From: JAAYBF01 sp963716445
GTDB taxonomy: Bacteria > Actinomycetota > Thermoleophilia > Solirubrobacterales > Thermoleophilaceae
Assembly (NCBI GenBank): GCA_963716445.1
Contig: OY970313.1
Coordinates: forward strand, 930,001-994,000
Direction of reading: 5' to 3'
Length of the DNA: 64,000 nucleotides
The notes under the pieces are model-generated. The model did not search any database. It was not told where the DNA came from and saw only the letters and a list, made by a program, of their open reading frames with translations. This document shows positions 24,524 to 32,744 of this stretch, in pieces (the stretch's first letter is position 1; each line of letters begins with the position of its first letter). The translations under genes and the position numbers were made by a program.

Positions 24524-25254
24524 GGGCCGACGGTCGTGGCGCGGATCAGCTGAGGCCAGTCCGGATCGAGACCGGCTTCATGAGGTCGGCCGCCGGGTCG
24601 GCGCTGATCGAGGCCGGCGGCACGCGCGTGATCTGCACCGCCTCGGTCGACGAGCAGGTGCCTCGCTGGATGCGCGACGGCGGCCGCGGCTGGGTTACCG
24701 CGGAGTACGGGATGCTCCCCGCCTCGACCGGCGATCGCAAGCAGCGCGACGTGTCGAAAGGGCGGCCCGACGGCCGCACCGTGGAGATCCAGCGGCTGAT
24801 CGGGCGCGCGCTGCGCGGCGTCGTCGACTTCGAGGCGCTCGGCGAGCGGACCGTATGGATCGACTGCGACGTGCTCGAGGCGGACGGCGGCACGCGCTGC
24901 GCGTCGATCACCGGCGGCTACGTCGCGCTCGAGCTCGCGCTGCACGGGCTGGTGGCGGCCGGCAAGCTCGAGACGGTGCCGCTCAACGGATCGGTCGCCG
25001 CGGTCTCCTGCGGGATCGTCGGTGGGGAGCCGCTGCTCGACCTCGACTACCCCGAGGACTCGACCGCCGAGGTCGACATGAACGTCGTCATGACGGGCGA
25101 CGGCGGCCTCGTCGAGGTGCAGGCGACGGGTGAGCGCACGCCGCTCTCGCGTACGTCGCTCGACGCGCTGCTGGCGCTGGCGGCCTCCGGCATCGACCAG
25201 CTGCGCGAGGCGCAGCGCGCCGCGGTGGACGGGGCGGTCGCCAGCGCGAGCTGA
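24520..25254 (+). CDS. rph: Ribonuclease PH
   Basis: A 244-residue phosphorolytic 3'-5' exoribonuclease that trims tRNA precursors. Family blocks: GFMRSAAGSALIEAGGTRVICTASVD, GWVTAEYGMLPAST, RPDGRTVEIQRLIGRALR, DCDVLEADGGTRCASITGGYVAL and the C-terminal DLDYPEDSTAEVDMNVVMTG. The start is GTG 24520, inside the stop of murI. rph next to rdgB is a widely conserved pair. Confidence 0.94.
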   Translation: MRADGRGADQLRPVRIETGFMRSAAGSALIEAGGTRVICTASVDEQVPRWMRDGGRGWVTAEYGMLPASTGDRKQRDVSKGRPDGRTVEIQRLIGRALRGVVDFEALGERTVWIDCDVLEADGGTRCASITGGYVALELALHGLVAAGKLETVPLNGSVAAVSCGIVGGEPLLDLDYPEDSTAEVDMNVVMTGDGGLVEVQATGERTPLSRTSLDALLALAASGIDQLREAQRAAVDGAVASAS

Positions 25255-25267
25255 GCGGCGCGGCGCC

Positions 25268-25855
25268 GTGCGACTCGTCCTTGCATCGCGGAACGCGCAC
25301 AAGCTGCGCGAGCTGAGCCTGCTGCTCGCCCCGCACGAGCTCGTCCCGCTGCCCGAGTCCGTCGAGCTGCCGCCCGAGGATGGCGCGACGTTCGCCGAGA
25401 ACGCGCTCGTCAAGGCCCGCACGGCCGCCGCGGCCACCGGCATGCCGGCGGTCGCCGACGACTCCGGCATCGAGGCCGCGGCGCTCGGCGGCGCGCCCGG
25501 CATCTACTCCGCCCGCTACGCCGGCGAGCGCGCGAGCGACGAGGACAACCTCGCCAAGCTCCTGCGCGAGGTTCCGCCGTCGGGCGACCTCCGGGTCGCC
25601 TATGCGTGCGCCCTGGCGCTCGTCGAGCCGGGCGGGGGCGAGCGGGTGGTCGAAGGGCGCTGCTCGGGAGCCCTGACCCACGCGCCGCGCGGCGAGGGGG
25701 GGTTCGGCTACGACCCCGCCGTGGTGCCGGACGACTACTCCGACGGTCGCACGATGGCCGAGCTGACGGCGGCCGAGAAGGACGCGATCAGTCACCGCGG
25801 GCGCGCCGCGCGCGCCCTGCTCGAGCTGCTCGACGCGGAGGACCGTCCGTCGTGA
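25268..25855 (+). CDS. rdgB: Non-canonical purine NTP pyrophosphatase (RdgB/HAM1)
   Basis: A 195-residue house-cleaning enzyme that hydrolyses ITP, dITP and XTP to monophosphates. The N-terminal substrate loop LASRNAHKLRELS, the metal-site motif ADDSGIEAAALGGAPGIYSARYAG, FGYDPAVVPD and the C-terminal KDAISHRGRAARALL are all present. GTG 25268 is the start, 13 nt after rph; a weak GGCGG lies upstream. Confidence 0.92.
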   Translation: MRLVLASRNAHKLRELSLLLAPHELVPLPESVELPPEDGATFAENALVKARTAAAATGMPAVADDSGIEAAALGGAPGIYSARYAGERASDEDNLAKLLREVPPSGDLRVAYACALALVEPGGGERVVEGRCSGALTHAPRGEGGFGYDPAVVPDDYSDGRTMAELTAAEKDAISHRGRAARALLELLDAEDRPS

Positions 25856-26760
25856 CCCGCGCCAGGGACGGCGGGCCGAAGACGCGCGCCGCGGCGCTCT
25901 CGATCGCCTCCAACAGCCTGCTGATCGCGCTGAAGCTGGTCGCCGGCGCGATCACCGGATCGATCGCGATCATCACCGAGGCGATCCACTCGAGCATCGA
26001 CCTGATCGCGTCGGTCGTCGCGTTCCTGTCGGTGCGCAAGGCCGGGGAGCCGGCGGACGCGGACCATCCCTACGGCCACGACAAGATCGAGAATCTCGCG
26101 GCGGTCATCGAGGGCATGCTGATCCTCGTCGGCGCCGGGGTGATCGTCTTCGAGTCGGTACGCCGGCTGATGGATCCGCCGGCGGTCGACTCGCTCGGCA
26201 TCGGCATCGCGGTGATCGGCTTCTCGATGGCCGCCAACGTCGTCGTCTCCAGCTACCTCTACCGGCAGGCGCGAGCGACCGAATCGCCGGCACTCGAGGG
26301 CGACGCCGCGCACCTGCGCACCGACGCGCTGACCTCGGGCGGCGTGCTGATCGGCCTGGTGCTGGTCCAGGTCACGGGTGTCGAGGTGCTCGACCCGGTG
26401 GCGGCGCTGCTGGTCGCCGTGGCGATCGTCGTGGCGGGGCTGCGCATCCTCACCCGCTCGTCGCGCGTGCTCGTCGACGAGGTGCTGCCCGACGACGAGC
26501 TGGCGGCCGTCCGGGCGGCGATCGACGGGCACGGCGCGCGGGAGGTGGCCGGCTACCACAAGCTGCGCGCGCGCCGGGCGGGCAGCCGCCGTTACGTCGA
26601 TCTGCACGTCCAGTTCCACGAGGGCACGACGCTCGCCCGCGCGCACGAGGTCTCGCACGAGCTCCAGACGGCGATCGGCGAGCGCCTGCGCGGCGCCGAC
26701 ATCCTGATCCACCTGGAGCCGGCGCGTACGCCGCCGGCCGACCGGCCTAGACGAGGTTGA
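25852..26760 (+). CDS. Cation diffusion facilitator family transporter
   Basis: A 302-residue divalent metal/proton antiporter of the CDF family. Six membrane helices occupy about residues 12-205; helix 2 contains the metal site pattern (ITEAIHSSIDLIASV, with His/Asp) and helix 5 HLRTDALTSGG (HxxxD). HPYGHDKIENLAA is the typical loop after helix 2. A cytoplasmic domain (about 210-295) follows. The site residues resemble the Zn/Fe/Mn group but do not settle the ion. Start GTG 25852 overlaps the rdgB stop. Confidence 0.9.
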   Translation: MTRARDGGPKTRAAALSIASNSLLIALKLVAGAITGSIAIITEAIHSSIDLIASVVAFLSVRKAGEPADADHPYGHDKIENLAAVIEGMLILVGAGVIVFESVRRLMDPPAVDSLGIGIAVIGFSMAANVVVSSYLYRQARATESPALEGDAAHLRTDALTSGGVLIGLVLVQVTGVEVLDPVAALLVAVAIVVAGLRILTRSSRVLVDEVLPDDELAAVRAAIDGHGAREVAGYHKLRARRAGSRRYVDLHVQFHEGTTLARAHEVSHELQTAIGERLRGADILIHLEPARTPPADRPRRG

Positions 26761-26887
26761 CCGCCGCGGCGGCGCCGACCGCCACGAGCACGCCGGCGTA
26801 GCCCGAGTAGCCGTTGACGAGCAGCAGCAGCGCCGCCAGCAGGCAGACGCCGACGGTGACCGTCCACGAGATTCGCCGCAGCCGCAC
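26747..26887 (-). CDS. Possible small two-helix membrane protein
   Basis: A 46-residue frame from GTG 26887 to TAG 26747: two hydrophobic stretches (WTVTVGVCLLAALLLLVNGY and GVLVAVGAAAAVNLV) separated by a short Gly-Tyr turn, with Arg residues at the N-terminus. It fills the gap between the CDF gene, whose last 14 bp it overlaps, and the divergent roadblock-like gene. The consistent membrane pattern in otherwise unused DNA supports it, but no homologue can be checked and no ribosome site is clear. Confidence 0.4.
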   Translation of the reverse strand: MRLRRISWTVTVGVCLLAALLLLVNGYSGYAGVLVAVGAAAAVNLV

Positions 26888-26892
26888 GCGGC

Positions 26893-26898
26893 TATTGT
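26893..26898 (+). promoter_or_regulatory. -10 box of a leaderless transcript (roadblock-like gene)
   Basis: TATTGT, exactly 7 nt before ATG 26906, with no ribosome site. Confidence 0.5.
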
Positions 26899-26905
26899 GA
26901 CCGTG

Positions 26906-27232
26906 ATGGTCGCCCGGCGGCTCGTCGACAGCTCAGCCGATGTGCTCGCCGCCGTGGTCCTCGACGCGGCGGGAGGCCAGATCGCGACGAGCGAGGACGA
27001 TCCCGAGCGCGCCCGCGGGCTGGCCGAGCTGGCGCGGCGGCTGGTCGAACGCGCCGATGCCGCGTCGAGCGATCCGGTCGAGCAGATCGAGGTCCAGGTG
27101 ACCGCCGGCTCGGTGTTCGCGGTGCGCGACTCCCGCCACGTGCTCGCCTGCGTGACACGGCGGATGGCGCTGCCGGCGCTCGTGCTCTACGACCTTCGCC
27201 ACGCCTTGGCGGAGCTGGGGCGGCCCGCATGA
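26906..27232 (+). CDS. Roadblock/LC7-like small protein
   Basis: A 108-residue protein of unassigned function. The order of elements, a helix, VLAAVVLDAAGGQIATSE, a helix, IEVQVTAGSVFAVRDSRHVLACVTRR and a terminal helix, looks like a roadblock/LC7 domain, the small dimerising fold that in bacteria works with Ras-like GTPases (MglB type). No GTPase gene is adjacent. A leaderless start at ATG 26906 is likely; GTG 26897 would add three residues. The next gene overlaps by 4 bp. Confidence 0.5.
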   Translation: MVARRLVDSSADVLAAVVLDAAGGQIATSEDDPERARGLAELARRLVERADAASSDPVEQIEVQVTAGSVFAVRDSRHVLACVTRRMALPALVLYDLRHALAELGRPA

Positions 27233-27453
27233 GGGAGCGGCCGCGGGGCGCGATGGCGCGGGCGACCGCCGTCGTCGACGGCGTGGCGGGCGCGGTCCGC
27301 CGTCGCCAGCGCGAGCGCGAGCCGCGCGTCGTGCTCTATCTCGCGCCCGGCGAGCCGCGGCTGTTGGCCCCTGGGGCGAAGGGACAGGACGACATCCTCG
27401 ACGTCGCGGAGCGCATGGTGGAGCTGGCGAAATCCGCAAATAGCGACCTCTGA
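27229..27453 (+). CDS. Uncharacterised small protein co-translated with roadblock-like gene
   Basis: A 74-residue basic protein that I do not recognise. The N-terminal half is Arg-rich (VRRRQREREPRVVLYLAPGEPRLL split over helix and strand); the C-terminal half is helical (DDILDVAERMVELAKSA). ATGA overlap with the preceding gene implies the products are made together and may bind each other. Confidence 0.55.
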   Translation: MRERPRGAMARATAVVDGVAGAVRRRQREREPRVVLYLAPGEPRLLAPGAKGQDDILDVAERMVELAKSANSDL

Positions 27454-27552
27454 GCCCCCGACGGCCGTTTCCAGAGCGGATTTGCGGGACGGTCGTCCGC
27501 GACCATTGTTAGGTTCGCCGCACTGTTCCAGTCCCTCCAAGGAGGAAACAAG

Positions 27553-27828
27553 GTGACGAAGTCAGAGTTCGTCGATCAGGTGGCCGCCGAGTCCGGCCTT
27601 TCGAAGGGTGACGCCGGGACCGCCGTCGACGCGGTCCTGACCGTCATCGAGGGCACGCTCAAGCGTGGCGGTGAGGTCAGCTTCACGGGCTTCGGGAAGT
27701 TCTCCGTGGCCGATCGCGGCGCCAGGCAGGGCGTGAACCCGCAGACGGGCGAGCGCATTCAGATCGCCGCAAGCCGCGTACCGCGGTTCTCGGCTGGCTC
27801 CGCCCTCAAGAAGGCCGTAAAGGGCTGA
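27553..27828 (+). CDS. hup: HU-family DNA-binding protein
   Basis: A 91-residue histone-like protein that binds and bends DNA non-specifically as a dimer. MTKSEFVDQVAAESGLSKGDA forms the first helices, VSFTGFGKFSVADRGARQGVNPQTGERI is the beta core and arm including the conserved GFGxF and NPxT/NPQTGE, and RVPRFSAGSALKKAVKG closes it. No long Lys-rich mycobacterial tail. The GTG start has an excellent AAGGAGG ribosome site, fitting high expression. pyrF seems to start inside its stop codon. Confidence 0.93.
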   Translation: MTKSEFVDQVAAESGLSKGDAGTAVDAVLTVIEGTLKRGGEVSFTGFGKFSVADRGARQGVNPQTGERIQIAASRVPRFSAGSALKKAVKG

Positions 27829-28727
27829 CGCACTTCGCGGACCGGCTCGCGGCGCTCGTAGAGGAGCGCCGCAGCCGGATCGTGTTGGGTCTGGACCCAG
27901 ACCCGGTGGCGTTGTGGCCGTCCGCGCTCGAGGGTGCGGACGGCGGCACCGCCGCCGAGCGGACGGCGGCGGCGGTCGTCCGACACTGCCGGATGGCGAT
28001 CGAGGCCGCCGGCCCGGCCTGTGTGGCGGTCAAGCCACAGCTCGCCTGCTTCGAGCGTCTCGGCGCCGACGGCTGGCGGGCGCTCGAGCGCGTCCGCGAC
28101 GCGGCCCGCGACCGCGGCCTGCTGGTGCTCGCCGACGGCAAGCGCGGCGACGTGCCGGTGACCGCGCGCGCCTACGCCCAGGCGCTGGTCGGTACGACCG
28201 AGGGCCCGTTCGGCCCCGTCGACGGACTCGGCGCCGACGCCTTCACGGCCAATCCGCTGCTCGGCGGCGACGCGATCGAGCCGCTCGTCGAGGCGGCCGC
28301 GGCGCACGGCGCCGGCTGCTTCCTGCTCGTCAACACGTCGAATCCCGGCGCCGCGGATCTCCAGGACCTCGACGCGGGCGGCCGGCCGCTGTACGAGCGG
28401 CTCGCCCAGCTGGTCGACGTGTTCGGCGCCGACCGGGTCGGCGACTGCGGGCTGTCGCTGGTCGGCGGCGTCTGCGGCGCGACGCGTCCCGAGCGTCTCG
28501 GTCGCCTGCGCGAGCTGATGCCGCGGGCGATCTTCCTGCTCCCGGGCGTCGGGGCCCAGGGTGGCCGCGCCGACGCGCTGGGCCCCGCGTTCGCCCCCCA
28601 TCCCGCCGCCGGCCTGATCGCGGCGTCGCGCTCGATCGTCGACGCGCACCGCGAGCGCGGCGGCGATCCGGCGCTGGCGGCGGCAGCCGCCGCAGAGGAG
28701 TTGCGCGCCCTGACATGGCGGAGCTAG
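27825..28727 (+). CDS. pyrF: Orotidine 5'-phosphate decarboxylase
   Basis: Makes UMP from OMP, last step of pyrimidine synthesis. It is of the type-2 (mycobacterial) PyrF family: IVLGLDPDP, the catalytic Lys-Asp array in VLADGKRGDVP, and FTANPLLGGDA. The conserved N-terminus THFADRLAALVEERRSRIV lies upstream of the first GTG (27882); in that frame the only possible initiator is CTG 27825, which overlaps the HU stop as CTGA. I therefore place the start there; GTG 27882 would cut off the first helix of the barrel. Translation coupling to HU would help a weak CTG. Confidence 0.85.
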   Translation: MTHFADRLAALVEERRSRIVLGLDPDPVALWPSALEGADGGTAAERTAAAVVRHCRMAIEAAGPACVAVKPQLACFERLGADGWRALERVRDAARDRGLLVLADGKRGDVPVTARAYAQALVGTTEGPFGPVDGLGADAFTANPLLGGDAIEPLVEAAAAHGAGCFLLVNTSNPGAADLQDLDAGGRPLYERLAQLVDVFGADRVGDCGLSLVGGVCGATRPERLGRLRELMPRAIFLLPGVGAQGGRADALGPAFAPHPAAGLIAASRSIVDAHRERGGDPALAAAAAAEELRALTWRS

Positions 28728-28755
28728 CCCGTATGCTCCGCCCCTGACTCAGGCC

Positions 28756-29097
28756 ATGCCTCCGCGACCGCCCAGAAGCTCCGCCCGTCTGCTGGCCCCG
28801 CTCGCGCTAGGCGCGTCGGCGCTCGCCGTGATCGTCGTGATCGGCGCGTCCGGCGGAGGCGACGACGGGTCGTCGGGCGGCGGCGCCGTGACCCAGGAGC
28901 GGACCGAGCGGACGGCCGCCGGCGCAGCGACGCCCTCGCGGCGGCGCCAGCCGGCCACCTACACCGTCGAGCCGGGCGACACCCTGGGGGGAATCGCCGA
29001 GCAGACCGGGGTTCCGGTCGAGACGCTCCAGGAGCTCAACGCGGAGCTCGATCCCCAGGCGCTGATCGCCGGCCAGAAGATCAAGCTGCGCGAGTGA
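28756..29097 (+). CDS. LysM-domain membrane-anchored protein
   Basis: 113 residues: a basic N-terminus, one membrane helix (about 12-33), a Gly/Ser/Arg-rich linker and a C-terminal LysM domain (YTVEPGDTLGGIAEQTGVPVETLQELN ... LIAGQKIKL, about 69-112) that binds peptidoglycan GlcNAc. It is likely a wall-tethering protein. The next gene, a D,D-carboxypeptidase, begins in its stop codon (GTGA), linking both to cell-wall work. A TATGCT box lies at 28732-28737. Confidence 0.85.
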   Translation: MPPRPPRSSARLLAPLALGASALAVIVVIGASGGGDDGSSGGGAVTQERTERTAAGAATPSRRRQPATYTVEPGDTLGGIAEQTGVPVETLQELNAELDPQALIAGQKIKLRE

Positions 29098-30374
29098 CGT
29101 CGCCTCGGGCTGCCGGGGTCGCGATCGCGGCCGTGCTCGCGCTGTCGTCACCGTCGAGCGCCGCGCAGCCGTCGCCTCCGCCTCCCAGCCTCGACGGCGC
29201 CGCGGCCGCGATACTCGTCGACGCGGGCGACGGGTCGCCGATCCTCGGCAAGGATCCGGGCGAGTCCCGCGCGATCGCCAGCACGACGAAGCTGATGACG
29301 GCGCTGCTGACGCTCGAGCGGACCTCGATGGCGGACGTCTTCGCCGCGCCGCGCTATCTCGCCTCGCCCGTCGAGTCGAAGATCGACCTGCGTCCCGGCG
29401 AGCGGATGCGCGTCGACGACCTGCTCGAGGCGCTGATGCTCGAGAGCGCCAACGACGCCGCCGCGACCCTGGCCGAGGGGATCTCGGGCTCGCGCCAGGC
29501 GTTCGTGCGCGAGATGAACGCCCGCGCGTCGGAGCTCGGGCTGACCGGCACCAGCTACGCCAACCCGATCGGCCTCGACGATCCGCTCAACTACTCGACC
29601 GCGCGCGACCTCGCGGAGCTGGCGCGCGCGCTGCTGCGCGACCGGCGGTTCGCGCGGATCGTCGACCTGCCGTCGGCCAGGCTCGAGTCGGGGATCCGTC
29701 CGCGGATCGTCGACAACCGCAACGACCTGATCGCGCGATTCCCGTTCGTCGACGGCGTCAAGACCGGCTACACGGGCCGCGCCGGCTACGTGTTGGTCGG
29801 CTCCGCGACCGGATCGACCGGCGCGCGGGTGGTGAGCGTGGTGCTCGGCGAGCCGAGCGAGGCCGCACGAGACGAGGACTCGATCGCCCTGCTGCGCTAC
29901 GGCCTGGCGCAGTATCGCCGCCTGCCGGTGCTCCGGGAGAGCAGGGCCGTCGCCGACGTTGGCGTCGCCTACCGCGACGGGTCCGTGCCGCTCGTGCCGG
30001 CTCGCCCGGTGAGCGTCGTGGCGCGCCGCGATCAGCGGGTGAGGACGCGCGTCGACGCGCCCGAGGAGCTGCGCGGGGAGCTCGACGCGGGGGTCCGGGT
30101 CGGCAGCGTGGCCGTCGTGCGCGACGGAGAGGTCGTTCGCTGGGTCGCGCTGGTCACGGGCGAGCGGGTGCCGGGCGCCGGGCTGCCGCGACGGATCGCG
30201 TCGGCGCTCGGGCTGTCCCCGATGGCGCTCGTCGTCTTGCTCATCCTCGCGGGAGCCGCCATAGTGGGGCTGCGGGCCAGGCGCAGGCGCCGGGCCCGCG
30301 TTCGAGAATCGCGTCGGCGCGCGCGTGCGAGAGAGCGCGCGAACGCGGCGCAGGAGCCCGCCGGGAAGCCATGA
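29094..30374 (+). CDS. dacA: D-alanyl-D-alanine carboxypeptidase (PBP5/DacA type)
   Basis: A 426-residue serine peptidase that trims the terminal D-Ala of peptidoglycan stem peptides outside the cell. Signal peptide at about 1-25; catalytic SxxK is STTK (IASTTKLMTALL), SxN is SAN (MLESANDAA) and KTG is GVKTGYTGRAGY, all intact. A PBP5 C-terminal domain follows, then one membrane helix (about 377-397) and a very basic cytoplasmic tail, so it is anchored by a C-terminal helix rather than an amphipathic one. GTG 29094 overlaps the LysM gene. Confidence 0.92.
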   Translation: MTSPRAAGVAIAAVLALSSPSSAAQPSPPPPSLDGAAAAILVDAGDGSPILGKDPGESRAIASTTKLMTALLTLERTSMADVFAAPRYLASPVESKIDLRPGERMRVDDLLEALMLESANDAAATLAEGISGSRQAFVREMNARASELGLTGTSYANPIGLDDPLNYSTARDLAELARALLRDRRFARIVDLPSARLESGIRPRIVDNRNDLIARFPFVDGVKTGYTGRAGYVLVGSATGSTGARVVSVVLGEPSEAARDEDSIALLRYGLAQYRRLPVLRESRAVADVGVAYRDGSVPLVPARPVSVVARRDQRVRTRVDAPEELRGELDAGVRVGSVAVVRDGEVVRWVALVTGERVPGAGLPRRIASALGLSPMALVVLLILAGAAIVGLRARRRRRARVRESRRRARARERANAAQEPAGKP

Positions 30375-31348
30375 TCATCACCGTCACCCTCAACGCGGCG
30401 ATCGACAAGACGCTCGCCGTGCCCAGCTTCAGGCTCGGTCGGCGCCACCGCGCCGTCGAGCAGGCGTCGATGGCCGGTGGCAAGGGCGTCAACGTGGCGC
30501 GTGCGCTGAAGGCGCTCGGCCGACCGGTGATCGCCACCGGCTTCGCCGGCGGCCATACCGGCACGAGGATCATCGAGCAGCTGACCGACGAGGCGATCCT
30601 CAGCGACTTCGTGCGGATCCGCGAGGAGTCGCGGATGTCGACGGCCGTCGTCGACCCGACCTCCGGCGAGCAGACGGAGATCAACGAGCGCGGGCCGTCG
30701 GTCTCCGAGGCGGAGCTCGAGCTGTTCGTCGACAAGCTGCTCTACCTGGCCCAGGGCGCGGCGCTGTGCGTCTTCAGCGGCAGCCTGCCGCACGGCGTCG
30801 ACTCCGGGCTCTACGCCCGGCTCGTCGACGAGCTGCGCCGGCTCGGCGTGACGACGGTGCTCGACTGCGAGGGCGAGCCGCTGCGGCAGGCCGTGCGGGC
30901 TCAGCCGGCGATCGTCGCGCCGAACGAGAACGAGGCCGAGGAGCTGGTCGGGCACGAGTTCGCCGACGACGCCGATCGCCGCCTGGCGATGCGCGAGATC
31001 GTCGAGCTCGGGGCTCGCGAGGCGATCATGACGCTCGCCGACGGCTGTCTCGCCCTGCACGGCGACGGCGCCGATCCGGCGCGGCCGCGCCGGCTCTGCC
31101 GGGCGCTGCTGGAGCCGCTCGAGCCGGTCTCCTCGGTCGGCTCCGGCGACGCGTTCCTCGCCGGCTACGTGGCCGGTCGCTACGACGGCCGGTCGGCCGA
31201 GGAGTGCCTGCGCTTCGGCGTCGCCTGCGGCGCCGAGTCGACCCAGCACTTCGGCGCCGGCGTCATCGATCCGCGCGAGGTCGAGCGCCTCGCGAGCGAG
31301 GTGACGCTCGAGTCGCTCGACGCCCCCGCGGTCGAGATCGGGGGCTGA
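30371..31348 (+). CDS. PfkB-family hexose-phosphate kinase (1-phosphofructokinase-like)
   Basis: A 325-residue ribokinase-fold sugar kinase. The N-terminus MIITVTLNAAIDKTLAVPSF with GGKGVNVARALKALG is that of the FruK/LacC/PfkB group that phosphorylates fructose 1-phosphate, tagatose 6-phosphate or fructose 6-phosphate. The catalytic loop is SSVGSGDAFLAGYVAG with Asp as base. No PTS genes are adjacent, so the substrate is open. ATG 30371 overlaps the dacA stop. Confidence 0.85.
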   Translation: MIITVTLNAAIDKTLAVPSFRLGRRHRAVEQASMAGGKGVNVARALKALGRPVIATGFAGGHTGTRIIEQLTDEAILSDFVRIREESRMSTAVVDPTSGEQTEINERGPSVSEAELELFVDKLLYLAQGAALCVFSGSLPHGVDSGLYARLVDELRRLGVTTVLDCEGEPLRQAVRAQPAIVAPNENEAEELVGHEFADDADRRLAMREIVELGAREAIMTLADGCLALHGDGADPARPRRLCRALLEPLEPVSSVGSGDAFLAGYVAGRYDGRSAEECLRFGVACGAESTQHFGAGVIDPREVERLASEVTLESLDAPAVEIGG

Positions 31349-31393
31349 CGCGGTGACCGGTCCGCCGTCTGCGCAGGTCGCCGGTCGATAAAG

Positions 31394-31408
31394 CCCGCAC
31401 GATGCGGG
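31394..31408. terminator. Hairpin between pfkB-like gene and guaB3
   Basis: CCCGCA, 3-nt loop, TGCGGG, a compact 6-bp stem 46 nt after the kinase stop; probable terminator without U-tract. A possible guaB3 promoter box (GATACCCT) follows near 31440. Confidence 0.45.
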
Positions 31409-31484
31409 AATTCCCCGTCGCGGCCCCTGAAATCGGCGCTGATACCCTCGGGTTTCGTCCGCCGCGGAAGTAAGGATCAGCCCC

Positions 31485-32744
31485 ATGGAGATCGAGATCG
31501 GTCGAGGCAAGAAGGGCCGCCGGGCCTACGGCTTCGACGACATCGCAATCGTCCCCTCGCGCCGCACGCGCGACCCGGACGACATCGACATCACCTGGAC
31601 GCTCGGCAACTACCGCTTCGAGCTGCCGCTGCTCGGCTCCGCGATGGACGGCGTCGTCTCGCCCCGCACGGCGGGCGTGATCGGCAAGCTCGGCGGGCTG
31701 GCCGTGCTCAACCTCGAGGGGATCTTCTGCCGCTACGACGACGCCGAGCAGCAGCTCGAGCGGATCGCCGGCTCCGACAAGGAGACCGCGACGGCCGAGA
31801 TGCAGCGCATCTATCAGGAGCCGGTCAAGCCCGAGCTGATCGCCAAGCGGATCCGCGAGATCAAGGAGCAGGGTGTCGTCTGCGCCGCCTCGCTGACGCC
31901 GCAGCGCGTCCGCGACTACTACGAGACGGCGCTCGAGGCCGGCATCGACGTGCTCGTGATCCAGGGCACCGTGATCTCGGCCGAGCACGTGTCGACCGAC
32001 GAGTCGCGCCCGCCGCTCAACCTCAAGGAGTTCATCCGCGAGGAAGTCCCGACCGGGGTTCCCGTAATCGCGGGGGGCTGCGCCTCCTACTCGACGGGCC
32101 TGCACCTGATGCGCACCGGCGCGGCCGCCGTCCTGGTCGGCGTCGGGCCCGGCGCCGCCTGCACGACCCGCGGCGTGCTCGGGATCGGCGTCCCGCAGGC
32201 GACCGCGATCGCCGACGTCGCGGCCGCCCGCTCGCAGCACATGCTCGAGACCGGTGAGTACGTCAAGGTCATCGCCGATGGCGGGATGCGCAACGGCGGC
32301 GACATCTCGAAGGCCTTCGCCTGCGGCGCCGACGCCGTGATGATCGGCTCGCCGCTGGCGCGCGCATACGAGGCGCCGGGCCACGGCTATCACTGGGGAA
32401 TGGCGACGTTCCACCCCGACCTGCCGCGCGGCGCGCGCGTGCAGACGACGCAGAACGGGACGCTCGAGCAAATCCTGCTCGGTCCGGCGCACGAGAACGA
32501 CGGCACCTTCAACCTGATGGGCAGCCTGCGCACCTCGATGGCGACCTGCGGCTACGAGGACATCCCCTCCTTCCATCGCGCCGAGGTGATGGTCGCGCCG
32601 TCGCTGCAGACCGAGGGCAAGCAGCTGCAGCGCGACCAGGCGATCGGCATGGGGGCGCAGTCGGCGGCGAAGGCGGCGCCGGCGGCCGACGGCGTCACCA
32701 ACGGCTCGGGGCCGATCGCAGCCGATCCCGCCCTGGTCGAGTAG
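31485..32744 (+). CDS. guaB3: GuaB3-family IMP dehydrogenase-related protein
   Basis: A 419-residue TIM-barrel protein of the IMP dehydrogenase family without CBS domains, the GuaB3 form found beside guaA in actinobacteria. The catalytic-loop Cys is in VGPGAACTTRGVLGIG; the phosphate site VIADGGMRNGGDISKAFACGADAVMIGSPLA and an N-terminal YGFDDIAIVPSRRT are typical. Its activity has long been unclear; an IMP dehydrogenase role is plausible since guaA follows directly. ATG 31485 with AAGGA upstream. Confidence 0.9.
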   Translation: MEIEIGRGKKGRRAYGFDDIAIVPSRRTRDPDDIDITWTLGNYRFELPLLGSAMDGVVSPRTAGVIGKLGGLAVLNLEGIFCRYDDAEQQLERIAGSDKETATAEMQRIYQEPVKPELIAKRIREIKEQGVVCAASLTPQRVRDYYETALEAGIDVLVIQGTVISAEHVSTDESRPPLNLKEFIREEVPTGVPVIAGGCASYSTGLHLMRTGAAAVLVGVGPGAACTTRGVLGIGVPQATAIADVAAARSQHMLETGEYVKVIADGGMRNGGDISKAFACGADAVMIGSPLARAYEAPGHGYHWGMATFHPDLPRGARVQTTQNGTLEQILLGPAHENDGTFNLMGSLRTSMATCGYEDIPSFHRAEVMVAPSLQTEGKQLQRDQAIGMGAQSAAKAAPAADGVTNGSGPIAADPALVE

